From Bacteroidota bacterium (GTDB taxonomy: Bacteria; Bacteroidota; Bacteroidia; Flavobacteriales; Weeksellaceae): 30,945 nt of DNA. The notes beneath the pieces were generated by a model that did no database searches, was not told the DNA's origin, and worked only from the letters and a program-made list of their open reading frames with translations. Location: NCBI GenBank assembly GCA_023448955.1, contig JAEXJU010000318.1, positions 1 to 30,945 on the forward strand, read 5' to 3'. Both the position numbers and the translations under genes were made by a program. Below, in pieces: positions 6,975-14,922 of this stretch. The number at the start of each line of letters is the position of its first letter. Position 1 is the stretch's first letter.

Positions 6975-7004
6975 CTTCTGACTTCTGACCTCCGACATCG
7001 GACA
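6975..7004 (-). repeat. Heptamer repeat, copy 1 (aguB side)
   Basis: On the reverse strand, directly after the aguB TAA, the units read GTCCGAT, GTCGGAG, GTCAGAA, GTCAGAA and a final G. It is inverted to copies 2 and 3 and can pair with either in the transcript. By eye, about 23 of 30 positions match copy 2. Confidence 0.8.
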
Positions 7005-7880
7005 TTAATCCTCATCAATAAAACGTTTTGTAATCGGCGAATAAGTCTCGATTCTTCTGTCTCTAAGGAATGGCCAGTGTTTTCTCATATAATCGGTTTC
7101 TGCCAGATCTACTTCGGTTACTGCAACTTCTTCTTTATCGTGTGAACCAAGATATAAAAGCTTTCCCTGAGCATTGGTTACAAAACTTCCGCCCCAGAAT
7201 TTCATCGCGCCATCCTGTTCAAAACCCACTCTATTCACAGAAACCACAGGAACGCCGTTTGCAACGGAGTGTGACCGCTGAATAGTCTGCCAAGCGTTAT
7301 ATTGGTCTTGATTTGTTTCCTCATCTTGGTCAGTTGCCCAACCAATTGCTGTGGGATAAAACATAATATCTGCTCCCATCAAAGCGGTGATTCTGGAAGC
7401 TTCCGGATACCATTGGTCCCAACAAATCAAAACGCCGACTTTACCAAATTTGGTTGGAAAAATTTTATAACCTAAATCACCAGGCGTAAAGTAGAATTTT
7501 TCATAAAAAGCCGGGTCGTCCGGGATGTGCATTTTACGGTATTTTCCGAGATAAGTTCCGTCTGCATCAATAACTGCGGTTGTATTGTGATAAAGACCTT
7601 GCGCTCTTTTTTCAAACAACGAAGCGATTATCACAACGCCCAATTCTTTTGCAACCGGAGACAATGCGTCTGTTGATGGTCCAGGAATCGGTTCTGCCAA
7701 TTCGAAGTTATTGTAATCTTCTACATCACAAAAATATAATGATGTAAAAAGTTCCTGTAAACAAACAATTTGAGCACCTTTCGCAGCGGCTTCTTTTATT
7801 TTTTCGATGGCTTTATTCAGGTTGGTTTGCTTATCTGCAACACAAGACATCTGAACTGTTCCAATTTTTACTTTTGACAT
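7005..7880 (-). CDS. aguB: N-carbamoylputrescine amidase (carbon-nitrogen hydrolase)
   Basis: The product is 291 aa, normal for the family. It is a nitrilase-superfamily enzyme with the Glu-Lys-Cys triad: Glu43 (CLQELFTS), Lys116 (KYRKMHIP) and Cys153 (LICWDQWYPE). It turns N-carbamoylputrescine into putrescine, CO2 and ammonia, completing the agmatine route started by AguA. Segments such as FYEKFYFTPGDLGYKIF and RRIETYSPIT near the C-terminus are typical of AguB rather than other nitrilases. It is the first gene of the operon, with a clear promoter upstream. The distance to aguA has been enlarged by the inserted cassette. Confidence 0.95.
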   Translation of the reverse strand: MSKVKIGTVQMSCVADKQTNLNKAIEKIKEAAAKGAQIVCLQELFTSLYFCDVEDYNNFELAEPIPGPSTDALSPVAKELGVVIIASLFEKRAQGLYHNTTAVIDADGTYLGKYRKMHIPDDPAFYEKFYFTPGDLGYKIFPTKFGKVGVLICWDQWYPEASRITALMGADIMFYPTAIGWATDQDEETNQDQYNAWQTIQRSHSVANGVPVVSVNRVGFEQDGAMKFWGGSFVTNAQGKLLYLGSHDKEEVAVTEVDLAETDYMRKHWPFLRDRRIETYSPITKRFIDED

Positions 7881-7894
7881 TCTAAAAATTTTTA

Positions 7895-7923
7895 CAAAAA
7901 TACTAAGAATCTAGGGAATCAAA
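7895..7923 (-). promoter_or_regulatory. Promoter of the aguB operon
   Basis: On the reverse strand a TTTG (7923-7920) is followed after 17 bases by TATTTTTG (7902-7895). This is a full Bacteroidota promoter, 14 bases upstream of the aguB ATG. Confidence 0.7.
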
Positions 7924-8018
7924 AATTCAACCAAAATAATTTGCAGATATTTCCTAAAATTAATGTCATCATCCATAGTTTCTATGATTATTAGGACAAA
8001 AAATCTTTTAATAAATTT

Positions 8019-8026
8019 TACCTTTG
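8019..8026 (+). promoter_or_regulatory. -7 box of the thioesterase gene
   Basis: TACCTTTG is a full TAnnTTTG match, 23 bases upstream of ATG 8050. It shows that the longer reading frame open from 7963 is not the translated start. The -33 element is not evident. Confidence 0.55.
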
Positions 8027-8049
8027 CATCAATTAAATGGAAAAGAATT

Positions 8050-8463
8050 ATGATGAATTATCACACCCGAAAATGGATAAAACCAGAAGATCTGAATCCC
8101 AATCATTCACTTTTCGGAGGAAGATTGTTGCAATGGATTGATGAAGAAGCAGCACTTTATGCAATCATTCAGTTAGAAAACTCCCGAACTGTTACCAAGT
8201 ATATTTCTGAAATCAACTTTGTGAGCTCCGCAAAACAAGGCGACATCATCGAGATTGGGATCGAAGCGGTGGAATTTGGGAAAACATCGTTAACACTTCG
8301 TTGCGAGGTCAGAAATAAAATGACACATCAGAAAATCATTACAATCGACAAACTGGTTTTTGTAGCGTTGGGCGAAGACGGAAATCCGAAACCACACGGA
8401 AAAACAAAAATTGAATATGTGGAAGACAGACTTTATTTGAAAAATATAACACCAGAATTATAA
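8050..8463 (+). CDS. Acyl-CoA thioesterase, hotdog fold (YciA-like)
   Basis: The product is 137 aa from the double ATG at 8050/8053 (MMNYHTRKW). The hotdog helix region LNPNHSLFGGRLLQWIDEEAALYA carries the conserved N(H)xxLFGG..L.WIDE motif, with the catalytic acid in the WIDEEA segment. The later strands include EINFVSSAKQGDIIEI and FGKTSLTLRCEV. The family hydrolyses acyl-CoA thioesters in the cytoplasm, and the chain-length preference cannot be read here. It is followed at once by a strong terminator, so it is a single-gene unit divergent from aguB. Confidence 0.88.
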   Translation: MMNYHTRKWIKPEDLNPNHSLFGGRLLQWIDEEAALYAIIQLENSRTVTKYISEINFVSSAKQGDIIEIGIEAVEFGKTSLTLRCEVRNKMTHQKIITIDKLVFVALGEDGNPKPHGKTKIEYVEDRLYLKNITPEL

Positions 8464-8492
8464 TAGAATCTAAATTAGATTCTATTTTTTTT
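8462..8492 (+). terminator. Terminator after the thioesterase gene
   Basis: Arms AATAGAATCT (8462-8471) and AGATTCTATT (8477-8486) form a 10-bp stem with a 5-nt loop. A T8 run spans 8485-8492. The stem overlaps the stop codon. Confidence 0.85.
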
Positions 8493-8567
8493 GTTCCATA
8501 ATTAGGCGGAATTAAATAATCTCTTCCGAAAATTTTAATTAAATTCGTGAAATTTTAAAAGTTTCAA

Positions 8568-10700
8568 ATGAAAAAAATCTTAATAGCAAGTTTGTTTCTA
8601 TCCGCAGGTCTTTCTTTCGCTCAGCAATACGGCGGAATGTGGATTCCGACAGAAGTAAACGAGAAAGAAATGAAAGATCTCGGAATGAAAATATCTGCCA
8701 AAGATATTTTTGACCCAAGCAAAGCAAGCATCAAAGATGCGGTTGTGCAATTCGATGGCGGTTGTACTGCTGAAGTCATCTCTCCAAAAGGACTTTTGCT
8801 TACCAATCATCATTGCGGTTATGATAATATCCAATCTCACTCAACGGTAGAAAATGATTTATTAACCAACGGTTTCTGGGCAAAGGATATGAATGGTGAA
8901 TTGCCAAACCCTGGTGTGACCGTTGATTTTATTGCTGACATCAAAGAAGTTACCAAAGATATTCTGGCAGGAACTGAAAGTCTTAGTGGAGCTGATCTTT
9001 CCAAGAAAATCAATGAAAATATTGAGGCCTATAAAAAAGCTCAGAAAATAGAAACTTACCAGACTATTTCTGTAAGGCCAATGTATTACGGAAACAAATA
9101 TTATGCTTTCGTGATAGAAACCTACAAAGATATCAGACTGGTAGGTGCACCACCTTCAGCTATTGGAAAATATGGTTCTGACACAGACAACTGGGTTTGG
9201 CCAAGACATACCGGCGATTTCTCAATGTTCAGAATCTATGCTGATAAAAACAACAAACCGGCAGAATATTCCAAGGACAATATTCCTTATACACCGAAGC
9301 ATTTCCTTCCGATTTCAATTAAAGATAAAAAAGAGGATGATTTTACTTTTGTATTCGGATTTCCGGGAAGAACTACAGAATATCTTCCTGCTATAGCGGT
9401 AGAAAAAATCATGCTGGAAACAGATCCGGCGATGATTGCCGTTCGTGATGTTGCTCTCAAAACATTGGATGAAAAAATGAGAGTAGACGCTGCTACTAAA
9501 ATCAAGTACGCTTCGAAGTATGCCAGAGTTGCCAACTATTGGAAAAAATGGATCGGCGAAGTAGAAGGTCTCAAAAAATCCAACGCTGTAGAAAAAAAGA
9601 AGCAATATGAGCAAATGTTGATTTCTAAAAATCCAGCTATAAAATCTACAATAGATCAGCTGAATCAGAAATATAACGAACAGGCGCCTTATAATCTGCA
9701 CAGAGCTTACTATTCTGAAGTGGTCAGAAATTCTGACACTTACACACTTGCAGGCATCTTTAACAATTACATTCAGAGTTATGAAGCCGGAAAAATGGAT
9801 GCCAAAAATGTAGAATCTCTAAAAGAAAGATTAAAGGAAATCTACAAAGATTATGACCCTGAATTGGATGCAAAAGTAACTGCAAAAATCCTTGCGCTTT
9901 ATGTCAATAAAATCCCGGCTCAGTTTATGCCAAAAGATTTTGAACAGCTGAAAAGCGAGAGCAGAAACATTCCTATGATGGATAATGTATCAAAAATATC
10001 AATGATTACGGGAAGATCTAAGGATGATAAGAATATTGCCAAAGACGTTGATAAAGCATTTGCAGATCAGAAAACATTGGTTGAAAATCTGAAAAATGAT
10101 CCATTGATTCAGATGTTTGGCGCTTTCAAGAGTTCTTACATGACCACTACTGACAAGCAAGTGACAGCATTGCAGTCTGATATCGACGCTTTACAGAAGA
10201 AATTTATGGCACAACAAATGGAAACTGACAAAGACAGAAAGTTTTTCCCGGATGCCAACTCTACGCTTCGTGTCACTTACGGGAAAGTAAAAGGATCCAA
10301 TCCTAGAGATGCAGTCTCTTACGGTTATCAGACACACCTTGCCGGAGTTATGGAAAAATACATTCCCGGAGATTATGAATTTGACCTGCCAAAAAAATTG
10401 ATTAATCTTTATAATTCCAAAGATTATGGCATCTACAAAGATAAAAGTGGCGATGTTCCCGTGAACTTTACAGCGACCAATCATACAACAGGCGGAAACT
10501 CCGGAAGTCCAGCTTTGGACGCTTACGGAAACCTGATTGGTCTTAATTTCGACAGACAATGGGAAGGAACAATGAGTGATATCAACTATGATCCAAAACT
10601 GTGCAGAAACATAATGGTAGACACCAAATATATCCTTTTCGTGATCGATAAATATGCCGATGCCAAATGGCTCATTAACGAAATGAAAGTGATTAAGTAA
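8568..10700 (+). CDS. dpp11: S46 family dipeptidyl-peptidase, DPP11-like (Asp/Glu-specific)
   Basis: The product is 710 aa. A signal peptide (MKKILIASLFLSAGLSFA) precedes a mature protein that starts at QQYGGMW, as in the S46 family. The catalytic His is in LTNHHCGYD (His82), the Asp is probably in the GSDTDNWVWPRHTGDF region, and the Ser is in GGNSGSPA (Ser645). Arg663 in GLNFDRQWEG lies 18 residues after the Ser. This is the same spacing as Ser655/Arg673 of P. gingivalis DPP11, where that Arg sets the preference for acidic P1 residues (DPP7 has Gly). The enzyme is periplasmic and releases dipeptides for amino-acid catabolism. It is a single gene closed by a terminator. No clean -7 box was found. 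Confidence 0.93.
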   Translation: MKKILIASLFLSAGLSFAQQYGGMWIPTEVNEKEMKDLGMKISAKDIFDPSKASIKDAVVQFDGGCTAEVISPKGLLLTNHHCGYDNIQSHSTVENDLLTNGFWAKDMNGELPNPGVTVDFIADIKEVTKDILAGTESLSGADLSKKINENIEAYKKAQKIETYQTISVRPMYYGNKYYAFVIETYKDIRLVGAPPSAIGKYGSDTDNWVWPRHTGDFSMFRIYADKNNKPAEYSKDNIPYTPKHFLPISIKDKKEDDFTFVFGFPGRTTEYLPAIAVEKIMLETDPAMIAVRDVALKTLDEKMRVDAATKIKYASKYARVANYWKKWIGEVEGLKKSNAVEKKKQYEQMLISKNPAIKSTIDQLNQKYNEQAPYNLHRAYYSEVVRNSDTYTLAGIFNNYIQSYEAGKMDAKNVESLKERLKEIYKDYDPELDAKVTAKILALYVNKIPAQFMPKDFEQLKSESRNIPMMDNVSKISMITGRSKDDKNIAKDVDKAFADQKTLVENLKNDPLIQMFGAFKSSYMTTTDKQVTALQSDIDALQKKFMAQQMETDKDRKFFPDANSTLRVTYGKVKGSNPRDAVSYGYQTHLAGVMEKYIPGDYEFDLPKKLINLYNSKDYGIYKDKSGDVPVNFTATNHTTGGNSGSPALDAYGNLIGLNFDRQWEGTMSDINYDPKLCRNIMVDTKYILFVIDKYADAKWLINEMKVIK

Positions 10701-10722
10701 TTATATCTTCAAACCAATACAG

Positions 10723-10759
10723 CTTAGCCAAAGATGATTATCTTTGGCTAAGTTTTTTT
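10723..10759 (+). terminator. Strong terminator after the S46 peptidase gene
   Basis: Perfect 13-bp arms CTTAGCCAAAGAT (10723-10735) and ATCTTTGGCTAAG (10740-10752) enclose a GATT loop, followed by T7 (10753-10759). It ends two bases before the next ATG. Confidence 0.92.
10739..10746 (+). promoter_or_regulatory. -7 box inside the terminator stem
   Basis: TATCTTTG is a full TAnnTTTG match made from the loop end and the right arm of the terminator. Transcription from here would start near 10752, giving a leader of about 10 nt for the deacetylase ATG at 10762. No -33 TTG is at the right distance, so support is partial. Confidence 0.35.
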
Positions 10760-10761
10760 AG

Positions 10762-11763
10762 ATGAGTTTTAAAAATAAATTTTTTCGCATTTTTAGTCCG
10801 CTTGGTGAGCGTTTTTCTTTCAGCCATTTTTCCGGTTTGCTGCCTTTTGATGACGTGATTGTGGTTTATCATTTGGTTTCCGATGAAGATGTGAAACACG
10901 TCAAACATCTTTTTCCTTATCGTTCGGTAAAGCAATTTGAAAATGATCTCGACTTCTTTTCCAAACATTTTGAATTGGTTGACTGGAATGATTATCTGAA
11001 TAAAAAAAAGACATCCAAGCCAAGGTTATTATTAACTTTTGACGATGGCTACTCGGAATTTTACAATATTATTTGTCCGATTCTCATTAGAAAAGGAATT
11101 TTTGCGATAAATTTCATCAACCCAAAATTTATTGATAATAAAGAAATGATGTGGCGCAACAAAGCCAGTCTTCTGGTTTCAAAAATCAATGAAAATATTC
11201 AACTTCAAGATAAAATGTTCCAATGGACTAAAGATGAGTTAAAAGAAAATCTTAATTCCATCTTGAGTATTAGTTTCGAAAATCGAAATCAGTTAGATGA
11301 AATTGCGGATTATCTGGATGTTGATTTTGACCAATATCTCAAAACCAATCCTGTTTATATGACTTTGGAACAGCTGAAAAAGCTCAGGATTGATGGTTTT
11401 GGAATTGCTTCTCACGGCTGGGATCACCCGTTATATAATCAGTTGTCTTTGGAAAATCAGTTAGGTAACACCCAAAAATCTCTGGATTATATGACAAAGA
11501 ATCAATTTTACAATGATTCTTTTGCTTTTCCATTTACGGATCATTTGGTTACCAATCATTTTTTTGATTCGGTTTTTGTGCAAAATCCGGATTTGAAATT
11601 TACTTTCGGAGCGGCTGGCATCAAAAAAGATTCTTATTCCAGAAATATCCAAAGAATCCCGATGGAAACAGGAAATTATCCAGCGGAAAAACTACTGAAA
11701 AACGAAATCTTCTATTATCATTTTTTAAAACTATTCAATAAAAACATTATTAATAGAAGCTGA
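10762..11763 (+). CDS. Polysaccharide deacetylase family protein (NodB-type)
   Basis: The product is 333 aa. NodB motif 1 is LLLTFDDGY (residues 90-97; the two Asp are catalytic base and metal ligand). Motif 2 is SHGWDHP (His218-x3-His222, metal ligands). The region between them is longer than in minimal NodB domains. No signal peptide is evident, so it may act at the cytoplasmic face or on a precursor. Members remove N- or O-acetyl groups from carbohydrates. The following gene is a GNAT acetyltransferase, and the pair could serve surface-glycan modification (inference). It starts two bases after the terminator of the peptidase gene. Confidence 0.85.
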   Translation: MSFKNKFFRIFSPLGERFSFSHFSGLLPFDDVIVVYHLVSDEDVKHVKHLFPYRSVKQFENDLDFFSKHFELVDWNDYLNKKKTSKPRLLLTFDDGYSEFYNIICPILIRKGIFAINFINPKFIDNKEMMWRNKASLLVSKINENIQLQDKMFQWTKDELKENLNSILSISFENRNQLDEIADYLDVDFDQYLKTNPVYMTLEQLKKLRIDGFGIASHGWDHPLYNQLSLENQLGNTQKSLDYMTKNQFYNDSFAFPFTDHLVTNHFFDSVFVQNPDLKFTFGAAGIKKDSYSRNIQRIPMETGNYPAEKLLKNEIFYYHFLKLFNKNIINRS

Positions 11764-11790
11764 AAATTATGCTTTGAATAAAGTGTTTGC

Positions 11791-11798
11791 TATATTTG
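11791..11798 (+). promoter_or_regulatory. -7 box of the GNAT gene
   Basis: TATATTTG is a full TAnnTTTG match, 17 bases before the GTG start at 11816. A TTTG lies only 14 bases upstream (11773-11776), shorter than usual spacing. Confidence 0.45.
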
Positions 11799-11815
11799 CT
11801 ATAAATCAATGAGCG

Positions 11816-12886
11816 GTGATTAATATTGTCGGATTAAATAAAGCAGAACTAGAAGGATTTACAAAAACAGAAGAATTCAGAAATTTTGAGTTTGCACCAA
11901 TTTCTGATCTCAGAGCACAATCTCATATTCATAATCCTCGCGCCCTGAATAATGACATTTTACTATTTTTGGCTTATGATAATCAACAGTTAGCCGGTTA
12001 TCTCGGTATTCTTCCGGATGATGTGAGCCTGAAAACCGGCGAAAAAATACACTTCGGATGGCTTTCTACTTTGTTCGTCAGCGAAAAGCACAGAGGAAAA
12101 CAGATTGCTCAGCAATTGCTTTATGCCGCAGAAAAATCCTATGATCAGAATTTGTTAATTACCGAGTTTACGCCAAGCGCAGAAAGACTTTATCGCAAAA
12201 TAGGTATGTTCGAGGATCTTATTTCTAAAAATGCTGTTCGATATTATTATAAATCTAATCTCGCAGAACTTTTGCCTTCAAAGAAAAGTTTTTTTGGGAA
12301 AAATAAAATCTGGCTAAAAAGATGGGATAATTTGGTCAATTTTTTCATTCCATACAGATCAAAAGGCATAGACAATCTTTACAAAATCACAACGTCCGTA
12401 GATGAGAATCTCAGGGATTTTATTAATCATCAACATAAAAACCCGATTGCAAGAAATGCAGCTGATTTCCAATGGATGCTTCAATATCCTTGGCTTTCCA
12501 CAGAAAAAGAGGAGCCGAATTATCTGTTTTCCTCCTATTCAAAAGATTATCAGATGTTTTGGGTATCTGTTTTTGAGCATCAGAAAATAATATCAGCTTT
12601 GCTATGCTCGGTGAGAAATAATCATCTGAAAGTGCTTTACTATTTTGGAAATGCAGAAAAGGTTTCGGGAATTCTTCCAAAAATTATCAAAAAAAACAAA
12701 ATCAAAATGATGACAATTTATGATCATAAACTGAATGAAACCATTGCTAAAAACAAAATGCCAAAGCCGATTTATAAGCGTCCGCTAAAACGGGATTATC
12801 TCATCCATAAAGCATTTGCATCGAAACTCGGAAAAGATTTTAATTTTAATTTTACCGATGGCGACGGCGATTTTTCTTTTACTTAA
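11816..12886 (+). CDS. GNAT family N-acetyltransferase with a long C-terminal region
   Basis: The product is 356 aa, about twice a single GNAT domain. The acetyl-CoA site is visible in the first half: FGWLSTLFVSEKHRGKQIAQQLLYAAE (motif A, R/Q-x-x-G-x-A type). The C-terminal half (from about residue 150) is rich in Lys and aromatic residues. It may be a second, degenerate acyltransferase-like fold. The start is GTG at 11816, since no in-frame ATG is near and the frame fits the -7 box. A four-codon ORF (ATG 11809 to TAA 11823) overlaps this start. The substrate is unknown. It is probably functionally linked to the deacetylase 52 bases upstream. Confidence 0.75.
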   Translation: MINIVGLNKAELEGFTKTEEFRNFEFAPISDLRAQSHIHNPRALNNDILLFLAYDNQQLAGYLGILPDDVSLKTGEKIHFGWLSTLFVSEKHRGKQIAQQLLYAAEKSYDQNLLITEFTPSAERLYRKIGMFEDLISKNAVRYYYKSNLAELLPSKKSFFGKNKIWLKRWDNLVNFFIPYRSKGIDNLYKITTSVDENLRDFINHQHKNPIARNAADFQWMLQYPWLSTEKEEPNYLFSSYSKDYQMFWVSVFEHQKIISALLCSVRNNHLKVLYYFGNAEKVSGILPKIIKKNKIKMMTIYDHKLNETIAKNKMPKPIYKRPLKRDYLIHKAFASKLGKDFNFNFTDGDGDFSFT

Positions 12887-13060
12887 GTGCTAAAATAATT
12901 AAAGTTATATGTTTTAAATATTAACGTCTGATTGTAAGAGCCTGTGATGAATTTTATTTGATGATTTTTTGTAGCTTTTTCTTACTGTCTAAAATAAATT
13001 ACAAATTTAAACAACCTCTAAATCTTTTAACTTTACTCTATTATCTTTTATCTATTTAAG

Positions 13061-14509
13061 CTACTTTTCGCAGTCGCATTTTTGTCGTCTGTGGCGTTTC
13101 ATTTCATTGTCCCAGAAAGGATATAATTTTATCGCCATATAAAAACTGGCAGCGTGAAGATGTTTATGATTAAATAGCAACGGAAAAGCATTTTCGCTAC
13201 CCAAAATAAGCGGTCCGATCCTGAAATAGCCACCAAAATTAAGATCTTTATATTCGGATAATGATGCCGAAACGCCAAATCCAATAGCTTCTTTCTGAAT
13301 CAGATAATTGGCATTGACCCAATTATTGCGCTTCACAGAGTTTTCGAAAACCGGAACCCGCTGGATCCAATTAAAATTAATATAATGATTTTTTTTAATT
13401 CTTTGGCTATAGTTCATGTTTATGCTTGTGGGCAATCCTATTTTGAAACCAGAATCCTGTAGTGACGCATTGGCATCGTCGTAAGCTTCGGAACTAAGCG
13501 TTTGAAAAAATTCTTCCGGACTGTCAAATTTTCTATTCTCAAAAACAGGATTATTCTGAAGCCAAATTGTATTTCCGTCTTTGAAGACGTGATTTATGCC
13601 TTTCTTAAAATTAACATAACCGAGATCAACAATACTAAAAGCAAATTTGTAATTATACTTTTCTTCGCGTTTATCTTTATCTATAACCGCTATTCCAAGA
13701 TCCAAGCCTATCCCACTTCCGTTTTGTTTATACTCATAGCGTTTGGTCTGGAAATTATAGTTGGTTATATAACTTGCGGATAAATCATAATCAGTAGCAT
13801 AAATGTTTCTAAGAGTTGTGTTCTGAGTTACAGTCGGTTCAGATGAAGTAAGATTCAGATTTTTGCCAATGATGTTAGCAGCATCCAGACCGATTTCGTA
13901 TTTTACATTGACACCTAAAATCCATTGTTTTTCAGATTCCGGAAATATTGACTTAGCAAAATTAAGCCCAATTTCGCCCCAGTTCATCACCGTTCCGGAA
14001 ACAGGTTTAAAAGTGTAATCATTGGGCTCGGAAACTCTTTCATTGTTGAATCTGAAATAATTATCCATATCCAAAACAGACGCATGTGTTCTGAATCTGC
14101 TGTAAATCCCAAAAACATATTTCCTTTCCTTTATCCTTGCAGACATAGAGAATGAAGGCCCCAAAATATCTGAGCCAAACAATAAGTTAGCTTTGTCTTT
14201 ATTATAAAAATCCAGAACATTGGATTGGTTTTCTCCCGAAATATTTTTATTTGGATTGGCGGTTACAATGGTAGCATTACTAAGTCCAAGAATGCTTTGG
14301 CTGGATATATAAGCATAGTCATTATTCAGAAAAACATCCGCAGACAGAAGATTGGCATCCCAGGGATTTGGGTTCAGGAAAGGCTGAGTCGGAGAAATAA
14401 CTGCCGAATTGATACCACTATAGCTATCATTGAGAAAGCTAAGATTATTTTGTGCTGATACGTTTGCCAGGCAAAATACCAGCATTGTAATACAGAAATT
14501 TTTCAACAT
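13061..14509 (-). CDS. DUF5723-like outer-membrane beta-barrel protein
   Basis: The product is 482 aa. A signal peptide (MLKNFCITMLVFCLANVSA) is followed by QNNLSFLNDSYSGINSAVISPT. This opening and the alternating aromatic/polar strands through the body (YVFGIYSRFRTHA, WGEIGLNFAKS, YNYKFAFSIVDLGYVNF, IGFGVSASLSEYKDLNFGGYFRIGPL) fit the Bacteroidota DUF5723 family of predicted outer-membrane barrels. The C-terminus is unusual, a basic/Cys tail (RHRRQKCDCEK). No function is known. It is convergent with the GNAT gene; the 174-bp gap (12887-13060) holds no gene that I can see. Confidence 0.7.
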   Translation of the reverse strand: MLKNFCITMLVFCLANVSAQNNLSFLNDSYSGINSAVISPTQPFLNPNPWDANLLSADVFLNNDYAYISSQSILGLSNATIVTANPNKNISGENQSNVLDFYNKDKANLLFGSDILGPSFSMSARIKERKYVFGIYSRFRTHASVLDMDNYFRFNNERVSEPNDYTFKPVSGTVMNWGEIGLNFAKSIFPESEKQWILGVNVKYEIGLDAANIIGKNLNLTSSEPTVTQNTTLRNIYATDYDLSASYITNYNFQTKRYEYKQNGSGIGLDLGIAVIDKDKREEKYNYKFAFSIVDLGYVNFKKGINHVFKDGNTIWLQNNPVFENRKFDSPEEFFQTLSSEAYDDANASLQDSGFKIGLPTSINMNYSQRIKKNHYINFNWIQRVPVFENSVKRNNWVNANYLIQKEAIGFGVSASLSEYKDLNFGGYFRIGPLILGSENAFPLLFNHKHLHAASFYMAIKLYPFWDNEMKRHRRQKCDCEK

Positions 14510-14667
14510 TTGTGTGGTCTATATTCGGTAAACTAATTTATCTATAAAATATTGTTGAAAAATAAAAACAAAATACATTTTATCTATTTAAAAAATTCAA
14601 ACAACTGTTTTATTATGAATTGATTTTTAATAGGATTGATTTATGTATATTTATTCAAAATTTCAAA

Positions 14668-14865
14668 ATGTTATTAGCAATTTTATTACCATTTGTTTCT
14701 TTTTTAGTAAGAGGAAAAATTATAACATCCATCATATGTTTTATTCTGCAGATTACAATACTCGGCTGGCTTCCGGCTGCGATCTGGGCTGCATTATCGC
14801 TTAATAATGCCAGAGCAGAAAAGAGAAACAGGGATTTGATACGCGCTATTCGGGAAAAAGGATAA
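14668..14865 (+). CDS. YqaE/Pmp3 family small membrane protein
   Basis: The product is 65 aa from ATG 14668. Two hydrophobic helices (MLLAILLPFVSFLVRG and IITSIICFILQITILGWLPAAIWA) hold the family hallmarks: P and RG at the first turn and LGWLPAAIWA in the second helix. A charged tail follows (EKRNRDLIRAIREKG). Pmp3/YqaE proteolipids insert in the inner membrane and in several organisms affect cation balance and membrane potential under salt stress. A longer reading from TTG 14620 adds a non-family N-terminus and is rejected. It ends at a bidirectional terminator shared with the M16 gene. Confidence 0.85.
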   Translation: MLLAILLPFVSFLVRGKIITSIICFILQITILGWLPAAIWAALSLNNARAEKRNRDLIRAIREKG

Positions 14866-14866
14866 T

Positions 14867-14897
14867 AAAAAAAGTGAAGCACTTCTGCTCCACTTTT
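14867..14897. terminator. Bidirectional terminator between yqaE-like and M16 genes
   Basis: Arms AAAGTG/CACTTT and AGCA/TGCT with one mismatch form a stem around a CTTC loop (14871-14896). A-run on the left and T-run on the right give a U-tail in both directions. Both neighbouring genes converge on it. Confidence 0.8.
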
Positions 14898-14922
14898 ATT
14901 TTAAATTAACTTTTAAATTCAG

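Larger units (their letters stand above)
6486..7003 (-). mobile_element. IVS-like cassette: four-helix-bundle ORF between heptamer inverted repeats
   Basis: The outer borders are imperfect inverted repeats of about 39 bases (6486-6524 and 6965-7003). I count 31 identical positions of 39. Each has four GTCNGAW-type heptamers and then an inner tail, GATTGYAATTC, that is almost identical. A third heptamer block (6905-6933) lies inside, just upstream of the ORF, in direct orientation to the 6486 copy. The cassette starts exactly after the aguB stop codon and ends inside the aguA reading frame. No target-site duplication was seen and there is no transposase. Rated as a probable mobile or formerly mobile unit from its structure only. 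Confidence 0.55.

Noticed and set aside
6486..7003. Heptamer arrays as a CRISPR array
   Set aside because: Units are 7 bases with no spacers, and blocks are inverted to each other; no cas genes are near.
7963..8049. Upstream extension of the thioesterase to 7963
   Set aside because: A TACCTTTG -7 box at 8019-8026 lies inside that extension, and the added residues do not belong to the hotdog fold.
9287..9701. Reverse-strand open frames within the S46 peptidase gene
   Set aside because: They are shadows of a complete, well-motifed forward gene and have no family features.
12887..13060. Possible small gene or RNA in the gap between GNAT and DUF5723 genes
   Set aside because: AT-rich with no open frame of interest, no stable hairpin with a T-run and no tRNA-like fold by eye.
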